Shown: positions 17,873-26,544, counted from the stretch's first letter. The stretch: 64,000 bases of DNA from Anammoximicrobium sp964645045 (GCA_964645045.1 CAZXYZ010000037.1:1-64000); one strand, 5' to 3'. Notes: generated by a model from the letters alone, not told the origin. Program-made: numbers and translations.

Positions 17873-19255
17873 TTACTGCACTTTGTGCGGTTGGTACTCG
17901 TGCTCCCGTTTGCGGATGACCTCGGCTTTGATGATCTTGTCCGGTTCTGGTTTGCTGCCTTTGGCCTCAGGATCGATTCGTTGCAGTTTGGCCAGCACAT
18001 CCATCCCTTCGATAATCCGTCCGAAGGCCGTATGCTTGCCGTTCAAATGCGGTGTGGGCAAGAACGTGATGAAGAACTGGGATCCGCCGGTGTCCTTGCC
18101 CGCGTGCGCCATGCTCAGCGTACCGCGGAAGTGCTTGCGGTAATTGTCTTTGTAGCATTCGCAGTAAATCTTGTACCCCGGATCCCCGGTGCCGTCGCCT
18201 CGCGGACATCCGCCCTGGGCCATGAACGCCGGTAGGACGCGGTGGAACATCAAGCCATCGTAGAACTTCTGCTCCACCAGGCTGATGAAGTTGCCGACCG
18301 CTTCCGGCGCTTCGTTCTCGAACAGCTCGATAACCATATCGCCCTTGGTCGTGCTGAGGCGGACTCGCGGCAGGTCGTTTTGTTCTGCCTCCTTCTTGCG
18401 GATTTCCTGTTCTTCCTGCCAGTACTTCTTGTAGTTGGAGATTTCGTCGAGGTTCTTCTTTCCATTTTCGCTCAGCTTGCCCGCGTCCCGGGCTTGCTTG
18501 GCCCGCCGTTCGGCGGCGTCAAAGTCGCTGGTGGCAAAGGCCGCGATGCCGGCCGGATCGTACAGTTCGCTCTTTTCGCAGCCGCTGTCCAGCAGGGCCT
18601 TTGCCAAGTCGGCGGCCGGTTCATAGTTGTCCCGCGCGACATCATCGGCCAAAATTTTGATCAGGAACTCCGTCAATGCCGCATCCGCGTTTGGAGCCGC
18701 GATAAACGCCGCCTTGCCGGCGTCGCGGAGCGGTTCGATCAGCGCTTCGGCCTTGGCGGTGGCCTCGTTCCATTTCAGTTGGATATCGCCCAACTGATCG
18801 GGAGTGGCCGTCCGGTAGTCCGCACGTAGCTTCTGGAGTTCCTTCAGTACGTCTTTCCATTCGGCCAGCTTGGCGGCGAAATCGGCGGCTGCCGCGGCCG
18901 TATCGGGGACTGCCGTGGGCTTCGCTTCAGCAGACTGAGCCGGCTTGGGTGCCGCCGCTGGCTCGGCCTGGGGAGACTCCTTGGCCTCAGTTTTGCTAGG
19001 TTCTGCGGGCTGTTTGGCTTCGGGTGAAGCGGCCTCGGCGGGCGCAGACGCCGGCTTGGCTTCGGCCGCGGCGGCTGCTTCGGCCGGCTTCGCCGCCTCG
19101 GCGGGCGGTGTAGATTCGGGTTTCGCCGTGGCGGCCGGGTCGGCTGGCGGGTTGGGGGCACTCGGAGTCTCCTGGCCGACAACGGTTGCCGCAACCGCAA
19201 AAACCACGAAACTGAGGGCAAGGGGCTGTACAAAGCGAAGCCAATGTCGCAACAT
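17873..19255 (-). CDS. Exported cyclophilin-type peptidyl-prolyl isomerase
   Basis: A 460-residue protein that should catalyse cis-trans isomerisation of proline bonds outside the cytoplasm. Residues 1-27 are a signal peptide. Residues about 28-125 form an Ala/Pro/Glu/Lys-rich linker. About 125-280 is a helical, TPR-like region. The cyclophilin domain occupies about 285-455, with FHRVLPAFMAQGG, the GSQFFITF core and HTAFGRIIEG, so the active-site Arg and Phe/Gln residues are present. The start is ATG 19255, with GGAGG eight bases upstream; the frame open to 19309 is longer. The gene is convergent with the surface-protein gene, and palindromic copy A lies between the two. Confidence 0.92.
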   Translation of the reverse strand: MLRHWLRFVQPLALSFVVFAVAATVVGQETPSAPNPPADPAATAKPESTPPAEAAKPAEAAAAAEAKPASAPAEAASPEAKQPAEPSKTEAKESPQAEPAAAPKPAQSAEAKPTAVPDTAAAAADFAAKLAEWKDVLKELQKLRADYRTATPDQLGDIQLKWNEATAKAEALIEPLRDAGKAAFIAAPNADAALTEFLIKILADDVARDNYEPAADLAKALLDSGCEKSELYDPAGIAAFATSDFDAAERRAKQARDAGKLSENGKKNLDEISNYKKYWQEEQEIRKKEAEQNDLPRVRLSTTKGDMVIELFENEAPEAVGNFISLVEQKFYDGLMFHRVLPAFMAQGGCPRGDGTGDPGYKIYCECYKDNYRKHFRGTLSMAHAGKDTGGSQFFITFLPTPHLNGKHTAFGRIIEGMDVLAKLQRIDPEAKGSKPEPDKIIKAEVIRKREHEYQPHKVQ

Positions 19256-19393
19256 CGAACGGACCTCCAGATGCTTACAACCAAAGTTTGGAAAGCAAAA
19301 GGTTACCACAGTCCGCCGCAGTGAAAAGACGCCCTGCTCGTCGCCAGGCGGGTTGCCGGCTGCATTTTTTCACGGCGGCGTGCCGCTACCTCG

Positions 19394-20047
19394 ATGAACG
19401 GATATACGATGTCGAAGCGAAAAGGTTCGCGCCAACAGGCTTTGCGTGGCCAGCACGAGACGCCGCCACTGGTTAAACCGCTTAGGATAATCGGCGGCAC
19501 GATGCGCGGCCGGACCATCCTGTACAGCGGCGATTCGCGCACGCGGCCGATGAAAGACCGGCTCCGGGAGGCGGTCTTCGATGTTCTGGCTACGGCCGTC
19601 GTGGGCAAGCACGCCATCGACTTGTTCGCAGGCACGGGAGCGTTGGCCCTGGAGGCGATCAGCCGCGGCGCCACACGGGCGACACTGATCGAACGGCATT
19701 TTCCAACCGCGAGATTGATCGAACAGAATATCGCGTTGCTGGGTGTCGGCGACCGGGCAACGGTCTACGCGGGCGACGCGTTCCTGTGGCCGAAGCAGCA
19801 TCGCGAATGGGCGGATTCTGCCCAGCCGCCGTGGCTCGTGCTGTGCTCGCCGCCGTTTGCCTTCTACGCGGATCGGACGGCCGACATGGTGGGGTTGATC
19901 AGCGGCCTCTGCCGGCGAGCCCCCCCAGAAAGCGAATTTGTCGTCGAAGCCGACCAGCGTTTCGACTTTTCCCTGTTGGCCGAGTTGGGCCAGTGGGATA
20001 TCCGCGAGTACCTGCCGGCGGTACTTGGATTTCACCGTGTCCGCTGA
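19394..20047 (+). CDS. rsmD: 16S rRNA (guanine(966)-N(2))-methyltransferase RsmD-like
   Basis: A 217-residue SAM-dependent methyltransferase. The RsmD opening is LRIIGGTMRGR, followed by RPMKDRLREAVFDVL and the SAM-binding DLFAGTGALALEAISRGA. The catalytic (N/D)PPY-type motif appears as LCSPPFAFY, with Ser in place of the usual Asp/Asn. This weakens confidence in the exact reaction. Usual family length is about 180-200 residues. Either ATG 19394 or ATG 19409 (MSKRKGS) may be the start; neither has a strong ribosome-binding site. It is divergent from the cyclophilin gene and lies upstream of tRNA-Leu. Confidence 0.85.
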   Translation: MNGYTMSKRKGSRQQALRGQHETPPLVKPLRIIGGTMRGRTILYSGDSRTRPMKDRLREAVFDVLATAVVGKHAIDLFAGTGALALEAISRGATRATLIERHFPTARLIEQNIALLGVGDRATVYAGDAFLWPKQHREWADSAQPPWLVLCSPPFAFYADRTADMVGLISGLCRRAPPESEFVVEADQRFDFSLLAELGQWDIREYLPAVLGFHRVR

Positions 20048-20166
20048 CCTCCCGGCGGACGGAAGTGGAGACGTCATTTCGGCTGTTGTTTGTAGTTTTC
20101 CGCCCCCGTTAGGACTTGCAGTCCACGCCGTTTTGCAGATAATACGGAAACGAAACAGGCAAAAAA

Positions 20167-20251
<85 letters not shown>

Positions 20252-20264
20252 CTTCTTTGCTGAT

Positions 20265-20298
20265 AAGGACTTGCGGCGAGCAGTTGCAAGTCCTTTTT
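20265..20298 (+). terminator. Rho-independent terminator after tRNA-Leu
   Basis: A perfect 8-bp stem GGACTTGC / GCAAGTCC (20267-20274 and 20286-20293) with an 11-base loop is followed by five Ts, 16 bases after the tRNA. Confidence 0.85.
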
Positions 20299-20558
20299 GT
20301 TGGACCACCTGCGCTTGGTAGCAAACTGGTAGCAGTATTTCCCCGGTGTTGCCGCCGTGATGGTCGAAGCTTCTGAAGGCTGGACCGGCGTGCTGCACGA
20401 TCCCGCCCGGCAATTCGCTTGTCATTTCCGCCGAATCGCCTGCCAACACGCTGCGTGGCCGAACGGGCGACGGCCCCCGCCCAAGCCAAATCGGACACCA
20501 CACACCGGCAGTCGCCAACAACGGTTGGCCGAAGCCGCAACCTGTGGAGTCCCGCACC

Positions 20559-21186
20559 ATGTCAGCCCACGAACCGCTCATCACGCAATTGGTCGAACTG
20601 CTCGGCATCTCCCAGGCGACGGCTTGGCCGCCAAGCACGGAGGAAGTGGTGATCATCACCGTCCGGCCCCAGCCGAACCGTTTTCATCCGCACAACATCG
20701 CCTTGAAAAAGGCCCAGGCCATCCGGCTCCTGGAGAGCCTGCTCAAAGTCCCGGCCGTGCTGCTCATGTTGGCCGTGGGTTGCCGCTGGCTGTTCCGCAC
20801 GGGTCGGAGTCGAACGGGGGAGCGGCACCGATGCCACGGCGGCGGAAACCAGCAGCACCCAGATCACTCGGACCACGGTCGAAGTGGACTTTCAGCCCCG
20901 TTCACCCCAGCCGGTTTCCCAACCGGAGCCACCACCACTGACGGTGAGCCCGGAGCCCCAGCCGACTACGGTCACGAACAACATCGTGGTCATCAAGGGC
21001 GGCGACACGTACAACGAAACGCACATCCACGTCCACGACGCACCCCAGCGGTACGTCGAAGAAACGGTCGTGATTCGCCGGGAAGTCCAAGCCGAGTACC
21101 GACCCGTTGACCCAAGCTGCGAACAATTGCGGAGGGAACACGAGGAGCGGGTCCGAACGTGGAAGGCGTTTCCGTTGGGTGAATAG
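20559..21186 (+). pseudogene. Unrecognised small protein gene, apparently frameshifted
   Basis: The first frame starts at ATG 20559 (MSAHEPLITQLVELLGISQ) and reads as plausible protein through a hydrophobic VPAVLLMLAVGC stretch. After the run of five Gs at 20816-20820 the coding character moves to the next frame. That frame continues SGTDATAAETSSTQITRTT, then a Pro-rich segment and NNIVVIKGGDTYNETHIHVHD, and stops at 21186. Removing one G joins the two frames smoothly. No start codon is available for the second frame close to the junction. Either a true frameshift or an assembly error would explain this. The family is not recognised. Confidence 0.5.
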
Positions 21187-21208
21187 GCTCGGAAGTTCGG
21201 CCTCAGCG

Positions 21209-21790
21209 TCAGGCTCCACGCTTGGCAGCTTCCACGGAGTACGTCGGGTCGGCCTCGCTCCACTTCACATCACCGGACGGCCCGTAGATCGCTGGAACGT
21301 GCTGACCGGCCAGCCGGAGCCACGTCTGCACTTGCGTCCGGTGATGGCAGGTGTGCAGCACCCGCCGCCAAAACGTCCAGATCCGTTGCCGTTGCAGGCC
21401 GCCGAAGAACGGCCTCGGCGTCAGCCACCATTCCTGAGTCGCTGCGGCCAACTGAGGCAAACGCAGCTTGGCCAACCAGACGTACTTGTCGATGTAGGCT
21501 TGGGCCACCGGCTTGTCTCCGGCAGGCAGCAGTTCCTCGACGGGCGGTTCCTGGGTGCCGACGAACTGGGCGAAGAATCGCCGCTCCGAGAGGATCTGGT
21601 GGACCATAATCGTCCTGATGGTGTTCGATTTCTCGTGGGGCTTGAAGTCCAGGCAATCGTCCGGCACTGCACGCCACATGCTGACGGTCTTGTTGGTCTC
21701 GCTGGCGTAGGTCGTGACGACGTGCTGAAACAGCGGGTTGGCGGCCTGCGGCACCTGCTCGTCGGGGATGGCAATGAAGTCGTATTTCAT
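21209..21790 (-). CDS. DinB superfamily protein
   Basis: A 193-residue four-helix DinB/YfiT-like protein. Family members use a metal bound by three His residues and include thiol-dependent transferases and damage-inducible proteins. Candidate ligands are His64 (IMVHQILSERRFF), His146 and His149/150 (VLHTCHHRTQ), in the correct helical spacing. Its ATG overlaps the stop of the VOC gene (ATGA), so it is the last gene of the pirin-nitroreductase-VOC-DinB operon. No signal peptide. The substrate is unknown; with its neighbours, a role in detoxifying reactive or xenobiotic compounds is plausible. Confidence 0.85.
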   Translation of the reverse strand: MKYDFIAIPDEQVPQAANPLFQHVVTTYASETNKTVSMWRAVPDDCLDFKPHEKSNTIRTIMVHQILSERRFFAQFVGTQEPPVEELLPAGDKPVAQAYIDKYVWLAKLRLPQLAAATQEWWLTPRPFFGGLQRQRIWTFWRRVLHTCHHRTQVQTWLRLAGQHVPAIYGPSGDVKWSEADPTYSVEAAKRGA

Positions 21791-22263
21791 GTTGGTTCCT
21801 GCGTGGGCGAAATGATTTGCATCGGGCTGACTTCACGCGACCAACCGGCGGGGGTGCCCCAAAGGCCAGGGGTCACCAGTTCGACGGAGTTCCCTGCCGG
21901 ATCACGGAGGTAAATCGACGTTGCTCCGCTAGGCCACGACATGTCTTTCTCGATAGCGACCCTTTTCTCGGTCAGCAGTCGTCGCCAAGTATCAAGCGAT
22001 TCGGCCTGAATGCCAAGAGCGAAATGGCCTGGTCCTCGTGCCCCGTGGGCCGGAAAGACACCGCCGACAAGGGGCGCCTGCGGGTGGAATGCCAGCAAGA
22101 CGTTGCCTTTTCCAACTCGAAAGAAGACATGCCGCCCTGGCTCCCGTCCGATCACGGTCAAACCGAGAACGCCCGTGTAAAAGCGTTCGATCTCTTCCAG
22201 ATCGTCCGCATAGATGGCCGTCTCGACAACAGCTTCGATCTGTGGGACTGCGGCGTTGTTCAT
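21787..22263 (-). CDS. VOC family (glyoxalase/bleomycin-resistance) protein
   Basis: A 158-residue protein with paired beta-alpha-beta-beta-beta modules. The first (VETAIYADDLEEIERFYTGVLG) and second (GHFALGIQAESLDTWRRLL ending SIYLRDPAGNSVELV) carry the usual His and Glu metal-ligand positions. Family members include glyoxalases, dioxygenases and resistance proteins. The start is ATG 22263 (MNNAAVPQ), with GGAGG four bases upstream; the open frame reaches 22305. It overlaps the DinB start by four bases and follows the nitroreductase by 42 bases. The substrate is unassigned. Confidence 0.88.
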   Translation of the reverse strand: MNNAAVPQIEAVVETAIYADDLEEIERFYTGVLGLTVIGREPGRHVFFRVGKGNVLLAFHPQAPLVGGVFPAHGARGPGHFALGIQAESLDTWRRLLTEKRVAIEKDMSWPSGATSIYLRDPAGNSVELVTPGLWGTPAGWSREVSPMQIISPTQEPT

Positions 22264-22305
22264 CTTGCCTCCGCTTGGTAAAAAATCCTCGCTCCTGTCC
22301 GTCAT

Positions 22306-22914
22306 TTACTGGAGGATCGGGGAAGGTGTGCCCCACTGGCCGCCAAACATGAATTCGGCGAGGGGCTTCCGCTGTCTGGGTGCAAGGTCACGTTGCCTGT
22401 AGACTTCAGCCAGGGTGTTCGGGTCGGCGGCATAGCCAATCGCCAAGCCAGTCAACGGCTGCACGCCTTCGGGGACACGGTACAGTTCACGAGCCCTGTC
22501 CGGGAGAATGCCAATCATCTGGTGGACAAACAACCCACGGGCGGTTGCCTCCAGGGTCAGGGTGGCACTGGCCAGACCGAGATCGTGAACGGCAGCGGCA
22601 TTGAGCTTGCCATTGCGAACGAAGTGCAGATTGGTGCAGCCAATCGCCAGCACAGGAGCCGCCTTGGCCCACGCCTGATTACCCTCGACTAGGCACGAGA
22701 GCAGTCGCTCGAACTCTGCGGGATTCGCCGTGGTCGCCACGATGTAGCTCCACGGCTGCTCGTTGTAGGAAGACGCCGCCCAGCGAGCGGCCTCGAACAG
22801 GGAGCCGATATCGTCGTCAGAAACAGGCTGGTCGGCAAAGGCGTAGGGACTCCATCGCCTTGCGATTAGTTCATGAATTGGGTGGTCAGGTGTGGCTTGC
22901 TTGTGTGTTGTCAT
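22306..22914 (-). CDS. Nitroreductase family protein
   Basis: A 202-residue FMN-dependent nitroreductase-like enzyme that would reduce nitro groups or quinones with NAD(P)H. Family marks are IHELIARRWSPYAFADQPV at the N-terminus, the ARWAASSYNEQPWSYIV flavin-binding block, DLGLASATLTLEATARGL and the GYAAD region. The start is ATG 22914 (MTTHKQATP), with a purine-rich AGAGGG upstream; the frame is open to 22944. It is the second gene of the minus-strand pirin-nitroreductase-VOC-DinB operon. Confidence 0.92.
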   Translation of the reverse strand: MTTHKQATPDHPIHELIARRWSPYAFADQPVSDDDIGSLFEAARWAASSYNEQPWSYIVATTANPAEFERLLSCLVEGNQAWAKAAPVLAIGCTNLHFVRNGKLNAAAVHDLGLASATLTLEATARGLFVHQMIGILPDRARELYRVPEGVQPLTGLAIGYAADPNTLAEVYRQRDLAPRQRKPLAEFMFGGQWGTPSPILQ

Positions 22915-22972
22915 TTCTCGGCCCTCTTTCCTGTGCGTTGGCAAGCACGGTTGCGTTTATGTCCTCAACTGA

Positions 22973-23710
22973 CTACGGCAAATCGAAGAGCATCACTTCC
23001 GAAGGTTCCTTGGCCCGGATCGACAATCTCGTCTCGTCGCTCACGGCAGCCCCGTCGCTCGTCGCCAACACAAGGCCGTTCAGTTCGACCGCTCCCCGGA
23101 GAACCTGGAGCCACGCATGACGACCGGGCTGCAACTCGTGTCTGACCTCCTGATCGGCCGCCAGTGTCGAAAGGTAGACATGGGCGTCCTGATGGATCAG
23201 AAGTGATCCGTTCTGAGCATCAGGCGAGGCCACCAGCCGCAATCGCCCTTGCCGTTCGACTTCCGGGAACCTTTTCTGTTCGTAGCTGGGCGGAAGCCCC
23301 TGTCGATTCGGCAAGAGCCAGATCTGGTACAGATGGACGGGATCGGTGGCGGACGGGTTGAACTCGCTGTGCCGAATTCCTGTCCCCGCCGACATCCGTT
23401 GGAACTCGCCGGGCCGCAGCACGGAACCGGTGCCGAGGCTGTCCCGATGTTCCAAGGCTCCTTCCAGGATGTAGGTGATGATTTCCATGTCCCGGTGGCC
23501 GTGCAACCCGAAGCCCGTGCCTGGCTCTACCCGGTCTTCATTGATGACCCGCAAGGCCCGAAAGCCCATGTGAGCCGGATCGTAATACGTGTCGAAGGAA
23601 AAGGTGTGCCAAGTATCGAGCCAGTCGTGGTTGGCGTGGCCCCGCTCGGCAGCCCGCCGCACCTGAATCTGCTTCGGTTCCACCTCCGGCCAGTCGGTTT
23701 TCGTGGACAT
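22973..23710 (-). CDS. Pirin family protein
   Basis: A 245-residue bicupin. The N-terminal pirin signature includes DTWHTFSFDTYYDP and GFGLHGHRDMEIITYIL, with the metal-binding His pair, a third His in LEHRDSLG and SAGTGIRHSE. The C-terminal cupin contains LIHQDAHVYL and RHAWLQVLRG. Bacterial pirins include quercetin 2,3-dioxygenases and regulators of redox metabolism. The start is ATG 23710, with GGGAG upstream; the longer open frame upstream is antisense to the next gene. It is the first gene of the minus-strand operon. Confidence 0.93.
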   Translation of the reverse strand: MSTKTDWPEVEPKQIQVRRAAERGHANHDWLDTWHTFSFDTYYDPAHMGFRALRVINEDRVEPGTGFGLHGHRDMEIITYILEGALEHRDSLGTGSVLRPGEFQRMSAGTGIRHSEFNPSATDPVHLYQIWLLPNRQGLPPSYEQKRFPEVERQGRLRLVASPDAQNGSLLIHQDAHVYLSTLAADQEVRHELQPGRHAWLQVLRGAVELNGLVLATSDGAAVSDETRLSIRAKEPSEVMLFDLP

Positions 23711-23863
23711 GCCAAGTCGCTCCCTTCTTTCGGCATTGTAGAGGCGACGACGGCGGCGGGCGAGAAAACACCCAAAACCACCGGCGTTTTTGTACTGCGA
23801 CCGCCCAATCAAAAGCCACTTGGCCCTGCGAACCAACTCGCCGTCGATGGTGTCTACAAGCAC

Positions 23864-24673
23864 ATGGACGCCACCCACATCAAAACCAAGTTCGAGAAGC
23901 TCGGAGCCAGGGCCAAAATCGGCCAGTTGCGTCGGTTGACTGCAAATCCCCTGGTCATCGACATCGGCCACGACCGTCATGGCGAGTTCTTCGACATCCA
24001 GGCCGCCGACGATGCCGATGCCGAAGTGCTGGACGTGCAGCCCAGGGACCGCCACCTGCTCTTGATGGTACGCCGACCCAATCAGCGTCCCGGTCTGCCG
24101 GACATCAAGGACAAGCTGCTGTGCGGCCACGACGAGCGACACTGGTTCGTGGCGGGCGTTCCTGAAAAGGCCCCGGTCAGCACCGTGGTGACCGCCAAGG
24201 AAGCGTTGAAGCCCGATCTCGTGCGGAGCCGTGAACAGGGGAAGAGGGGCAAGCGGTCCAAGCGGCTGCGTCGGAAGACTGATGTGTTCATTCGCCAGGG
24301 CGAGTGGTTCTTCATCCCGGCCCCGGAAGTGCGAGTCAACGAAAAGTTGATTCTGCCCCACGAGCCGATCCGGCGTGGCGGCGGCAAGCCGCACATGTCC
24401 GAGCAGTTGTATCGGGACGGCGGAACCACCGTCTACGTGTGCAGCCGCCATCCCAACGGGCTGACGGGGGACGAATACCGGAAGTTGCTGAAGCAGAACT
24501 CCGACGCTGCCAAGTGGGGCTGGCGGACGATGGCACGTAACCCGGTGGTCTACGTCCGAGGCAAGATTACCCACCCCGACCACGCCACCATCCGGCTGGA
24601 CGGTTGGCATCGGGTCGAAATGAACACGGAGAACCGCTCCAGGGCGATGGCTTCCGTGGCGTTCTTGGACTGA
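23864..24673 (+). CDS. Conserved protein of unknown function, first of the HD/kinase/Thg1 gene set
   Basis: A 269-residue soluble protein that I do not recognise. It starts MDATHIKTKFEKLGARAKIG and has a beta-rich first half (LVIDIGHDRHGEFFDIQ). A very basic segment near residues 135-160 (REQGKRGKRSKRLRRKT) could bind nucleic acid. A later part reads GGTTVYVCSRHPNGLTGDEYRKLL. No signal peptide or membrane segment. The frame is open upstream to 23249, but that part is antisense to pirin, so the start is placed at 23864. It precedes the HD-domain gene by about 100 bases on the same strand and may belong to the same functional set. Confidence 0.7.
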   Translation: MDATHIKTKFEKLGARAKIGQLRRLTANPLVIDIGHDRHGEFFDIQAADDADAEVLDVQPRDRHLLLMVRRPNQRPGLPDIKDKLLCGHDERHWFVAGVPEKAPVSTVVTAKEALKPDLVRSREQGKRGKRSKRLRRKTDVFIRQGEWFFIPAPEVRVNEKLILPHEPIRRGGGKPHMSEQLYRDGGTTVYVCSRHPNGLTGDEYRKLLKQNSDAAKWGWRTMARNPVVYVRGKITHPDHATIRLDGWHRVEMNTENRSRAMASVAFLD

Positions 24674-24776
24674 AGCAGGTGGGAGTCCGGTGGGACAGCA
24701 CCCCACCGCCCTGCACGGGGCGGCGGGGTGTTTGCGTTCTTGACCGGCACCGCACGTTCCTGGTACGGTGCTTCAC

Positions 24777-25295
24777 ATGAACCTAATTTGGAAAGCCGCA
24801 GCCTTCGCCCGGCAGGCCCACGACGGGCAGCGGCGAAAATACAACGACCGACCGTACATCCATCATCCGGCACGTGTTGCTGGGCGAGTGGCTGCACGTC
24901 CGCAGGCCACCGAAGGCATGGTGGTGGCGGCGTTCCTGCATGATGTGGTGGAAGACACGCCGCACACACTGGACGAGATCTTGGCAGAATTCGGCCCTGA
25001 CGTAGCTCGGCTGGTAGCGGAACTCACCAACCCGTCCAAGGGCAGCAAAGCACCGAGGCGTGATCGAGAGCAACTTGACCGGGACCATCTGGCGGTCGTC
25101 AGCGTGGATGCCAAGGTCATCAAGTTGCTGGACCGCATCGACAACCTCCAGGAAATGGTGGACGCCCCCAGCAACTTTCGCAGGAGGTACTGCGAGGAAT
25201 CTCGGCTGTTGGCCGACGTAATCGGTGACGCCGATCCAGACTTGAAGGCGGAACTGTTGGACTGTGTTCAGAAGTTGGAAGCGGTATCCGAGTGA
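24777..25295 (+). CDS. HD-domain phosphohydrolase (RelA/SpoT hydrolase-like)
   Basis: A 172-residue single-domain protein of the HD superfamily, closest to the hydrolase half of RelA/SpoT and to small Mesh1-type enzymes. It shows AHDGQRRKYNDRPYIHHP with His30, the AFLHDVVEDT motif (His55-Asp56, Glu59-Asp60) and the KLLDRIDNLQ motif around Asp119. These are the Mn-binding and catalytic positions. It should remove a phosphate or pyrophosphate from a nucleotide, (p)ppGpp being the family's best-known substrate. The stop overlaps the next start (TGATG), so it is translationally coupled to the kinase. ATG 24777 is preferred to GTG 24768. Confidence 0.85.
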   Translation: MNLIWKAAAFARQAHDGQRRKYNDRPYIHHPARVAGRVAARPQATEGMVVAAFLHDVVEDTPHTLDEILAEFGPDVARLVAELTNPSKGSKAPRRDREQLDRDHLAVVSVDAKVIKLLDRIDNLQEMVDAPSNFRRRYCEESRLLADVIGDADPDLKAELLDCVQKLEAVSE

Positions 25296-25741
25296 TGGAA
25301 GCCGTGATCTTCATCGGCCTGCAAGCGGCCGGGAAATCGACGTTCTACCTGCGGCGATTCTTTCGCACCCACGTCCGCATCAACATGGACATGGTGGGGA
25401 CCAAGCACCGGGAACGGCTGTTGCTGGACGCTTGTCTTGCGGGGAAGCAACCGTTTGTCATCGACAAGGTGAATGCCGCTGCGGCGGACAGGGCCAGGTA
25501 CATCAACCTTGCCAAGGTGGCTGGATTTCACGTCGTGGGCTACTACTTCCAGTCGAAGCTGGATGACTGTCTGGCTCGCAACGCAGCACGGCCAGAAGCG
25601 GAGCAAGTGCCGAAAACGGCGATCCTGGGAACCTACAAACGGCTGCAACTGCCTTCACCGGCCGAGGGCTTCGACCAGTTGTACTACGTGCGGACGACCA
25701 CAGGTGAATTCGTGGTTGAGGAGTGGCGTGATGAAGTTTGA
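25295..25741 (+). CDS. P-loop polynucleotide-kinase-like protein (AAA_33 type)
   Basis: A 148-residue protein with Walker A GLQAAGKST at 8-16. An RINMDMVGT segment is in the place where Pnkp-type kinases carry the acceptor-binding Asp. The block FVIDKVNAAAADRARYINLA followed by AGFHVVGYYF matches the 'viDnTNp...R..y...A...Gf.v..y.f' region of T4 Pnkp-like kinases. It likely phosphorylates 5'-OH ends of RNA or a small nucleoside. It has no phosphatase domain of its own. The start codon overlaps the HD-gene stop, and its end overlaps the Thg1-like gene by 11 bases, a tightly packed operon. Confidence 0.82.
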   Translation: MEAVIFIGLQAAGKSTFYLRRFFRTHVRINMDMVGTKHRERLLLDACLAGKQPFVIDKVNAAAADRARYINLAKVAGFHVVGYYFQSKLDDCLARNAARPEAEQVPKTAILGTYKRLQLPSPAEGFDQLYYVRTTTGEFVVEEWRDEV

Positions 25742-26510
25742 TGATCTCGATGCCAAAATGCGGGTGTTCGAAACGGCCCTGGACTTCTGCGTGCTGCCGG
25801 AAATGCACATGGTGGCCCGATTGGATGGCCGCAGCTTCACCCGGCTGACAAAAGAAAAACAGAACTTCGAGGCTCCCTTCGACGAACGATTCCGTGATCT
25901 GATGGTCGCCACGGCCGAACACCTGATGGACTGCGGATTCAGGATGGTCTACGGCTACACCGAGAGCGACGAGATTTCTCTGCTGTTTCACCGGGACGAG
26001 CAGCAGTTCCAACGCAAGCTGCGTAAGCTCAACTCGGTGCTGGCAGGCGAGGCCAGTGCGAAGTTCTCGTTGTTGTTGGGGGACGTGGCGTGTTTCGACT
26101 GCCGGATCTCGCAGCTTCCCAACGTCGAGTTGGTCTGCGATTACTTCCGCTGGCGTAGTGCCGATGCAACCCGCAACGCACTGAACGGCCACTGCTACTG
26201 GTTGCTTCGCAAGCAGGGCCTCGATGTAAAGGCGGCGACGGAACAACTGGTGGGCATGCCGTCCTCCGGCAAAAACGAGTTGCTCTTCGGCCACGGAATC
26301 AACTTCAACGACTTGCCGAACTGGCAGAAGCGAGGCGTGGGCTTGTACTGGGAACAGGCCGAAAAGACCGGCACCAATCCGGTCACCGGCCAAGCCGTGG
26401 TTGCTCAGCGGCGTCGGATCAAGCGGGATTTCGACTTGCCGATGAAGGACGACTACGGGCGGTTCATTGTCGGTCTGGTCTGCGGTGGAGATGTGGACGA
26501 CGGAAGTTGA
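25731..26510 (+). CDS. Thg1-like protein (tRNA-His guanylyltransferase family, 3'-5' polymerase)
   Basis: A 259-residue Thg1 superfamily member. The catalytic blocks are RLDGRSFTRLT (Asp32) and GYTESDEISLLF (Asp80-Glu81), the two-metal palm site that adds nucleotides in the 3'-to-5' direction. The C-terminal part has a WRSADATRNALNGHCYWLL block in place of the eukaryotic HINNLYNTTFW motif. This points to a bacterial Thg1-like protein that repairs 5'-truncated RNAs by templated addition rather than a strict G-1 enzyme. Family length (about 240-300) fits. It is the last gene of the HD-kinase-Thg1 operon and overlaps the kinase by 11 bases. Confidence 0.92.
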   Translation: MKFDDLDAKMRVFETALDFCVLPEMHMVARLDGRSFTRLTKEKQNFEAPFDERFRDLMVATAEHLMDCGFRMVYGYTESDEISLLFHRDEQQFQRKLRKLNSVLAGEASAKFSLLLGDVACFDCRISQLPNVELVCDYFRWRSADATRNALNGHCYWLLRKQGLDVKAATEQLVGMPSSGKNELLFGHGINFNDLPNWQKRGVGLYWEQAEKTGTNPVTGQAVVAQRRRIKRDFDLPMKDDYGRFIVGLVCGGDVDDGS

Positions 26511-26544
26511 TGCGATCGCAGGTGTCCGTGCCAGCCACCGCTTG

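Noticed and set aside
20300..20558. Integrase remnant next to tRNA-Leu
   Set aside because: The GGTAGCAAACTGGTAGCA sequence at about 20317 recalls integrase-adjacent sites, but no integrase motif (R-H-R-Y) could be found on either strand.
23249..23863. Upstream extension of the unknown gene at 23864
   Set aside because: The segment is antisense to the pirin gene, which has clear motifs and a good start at 23710.
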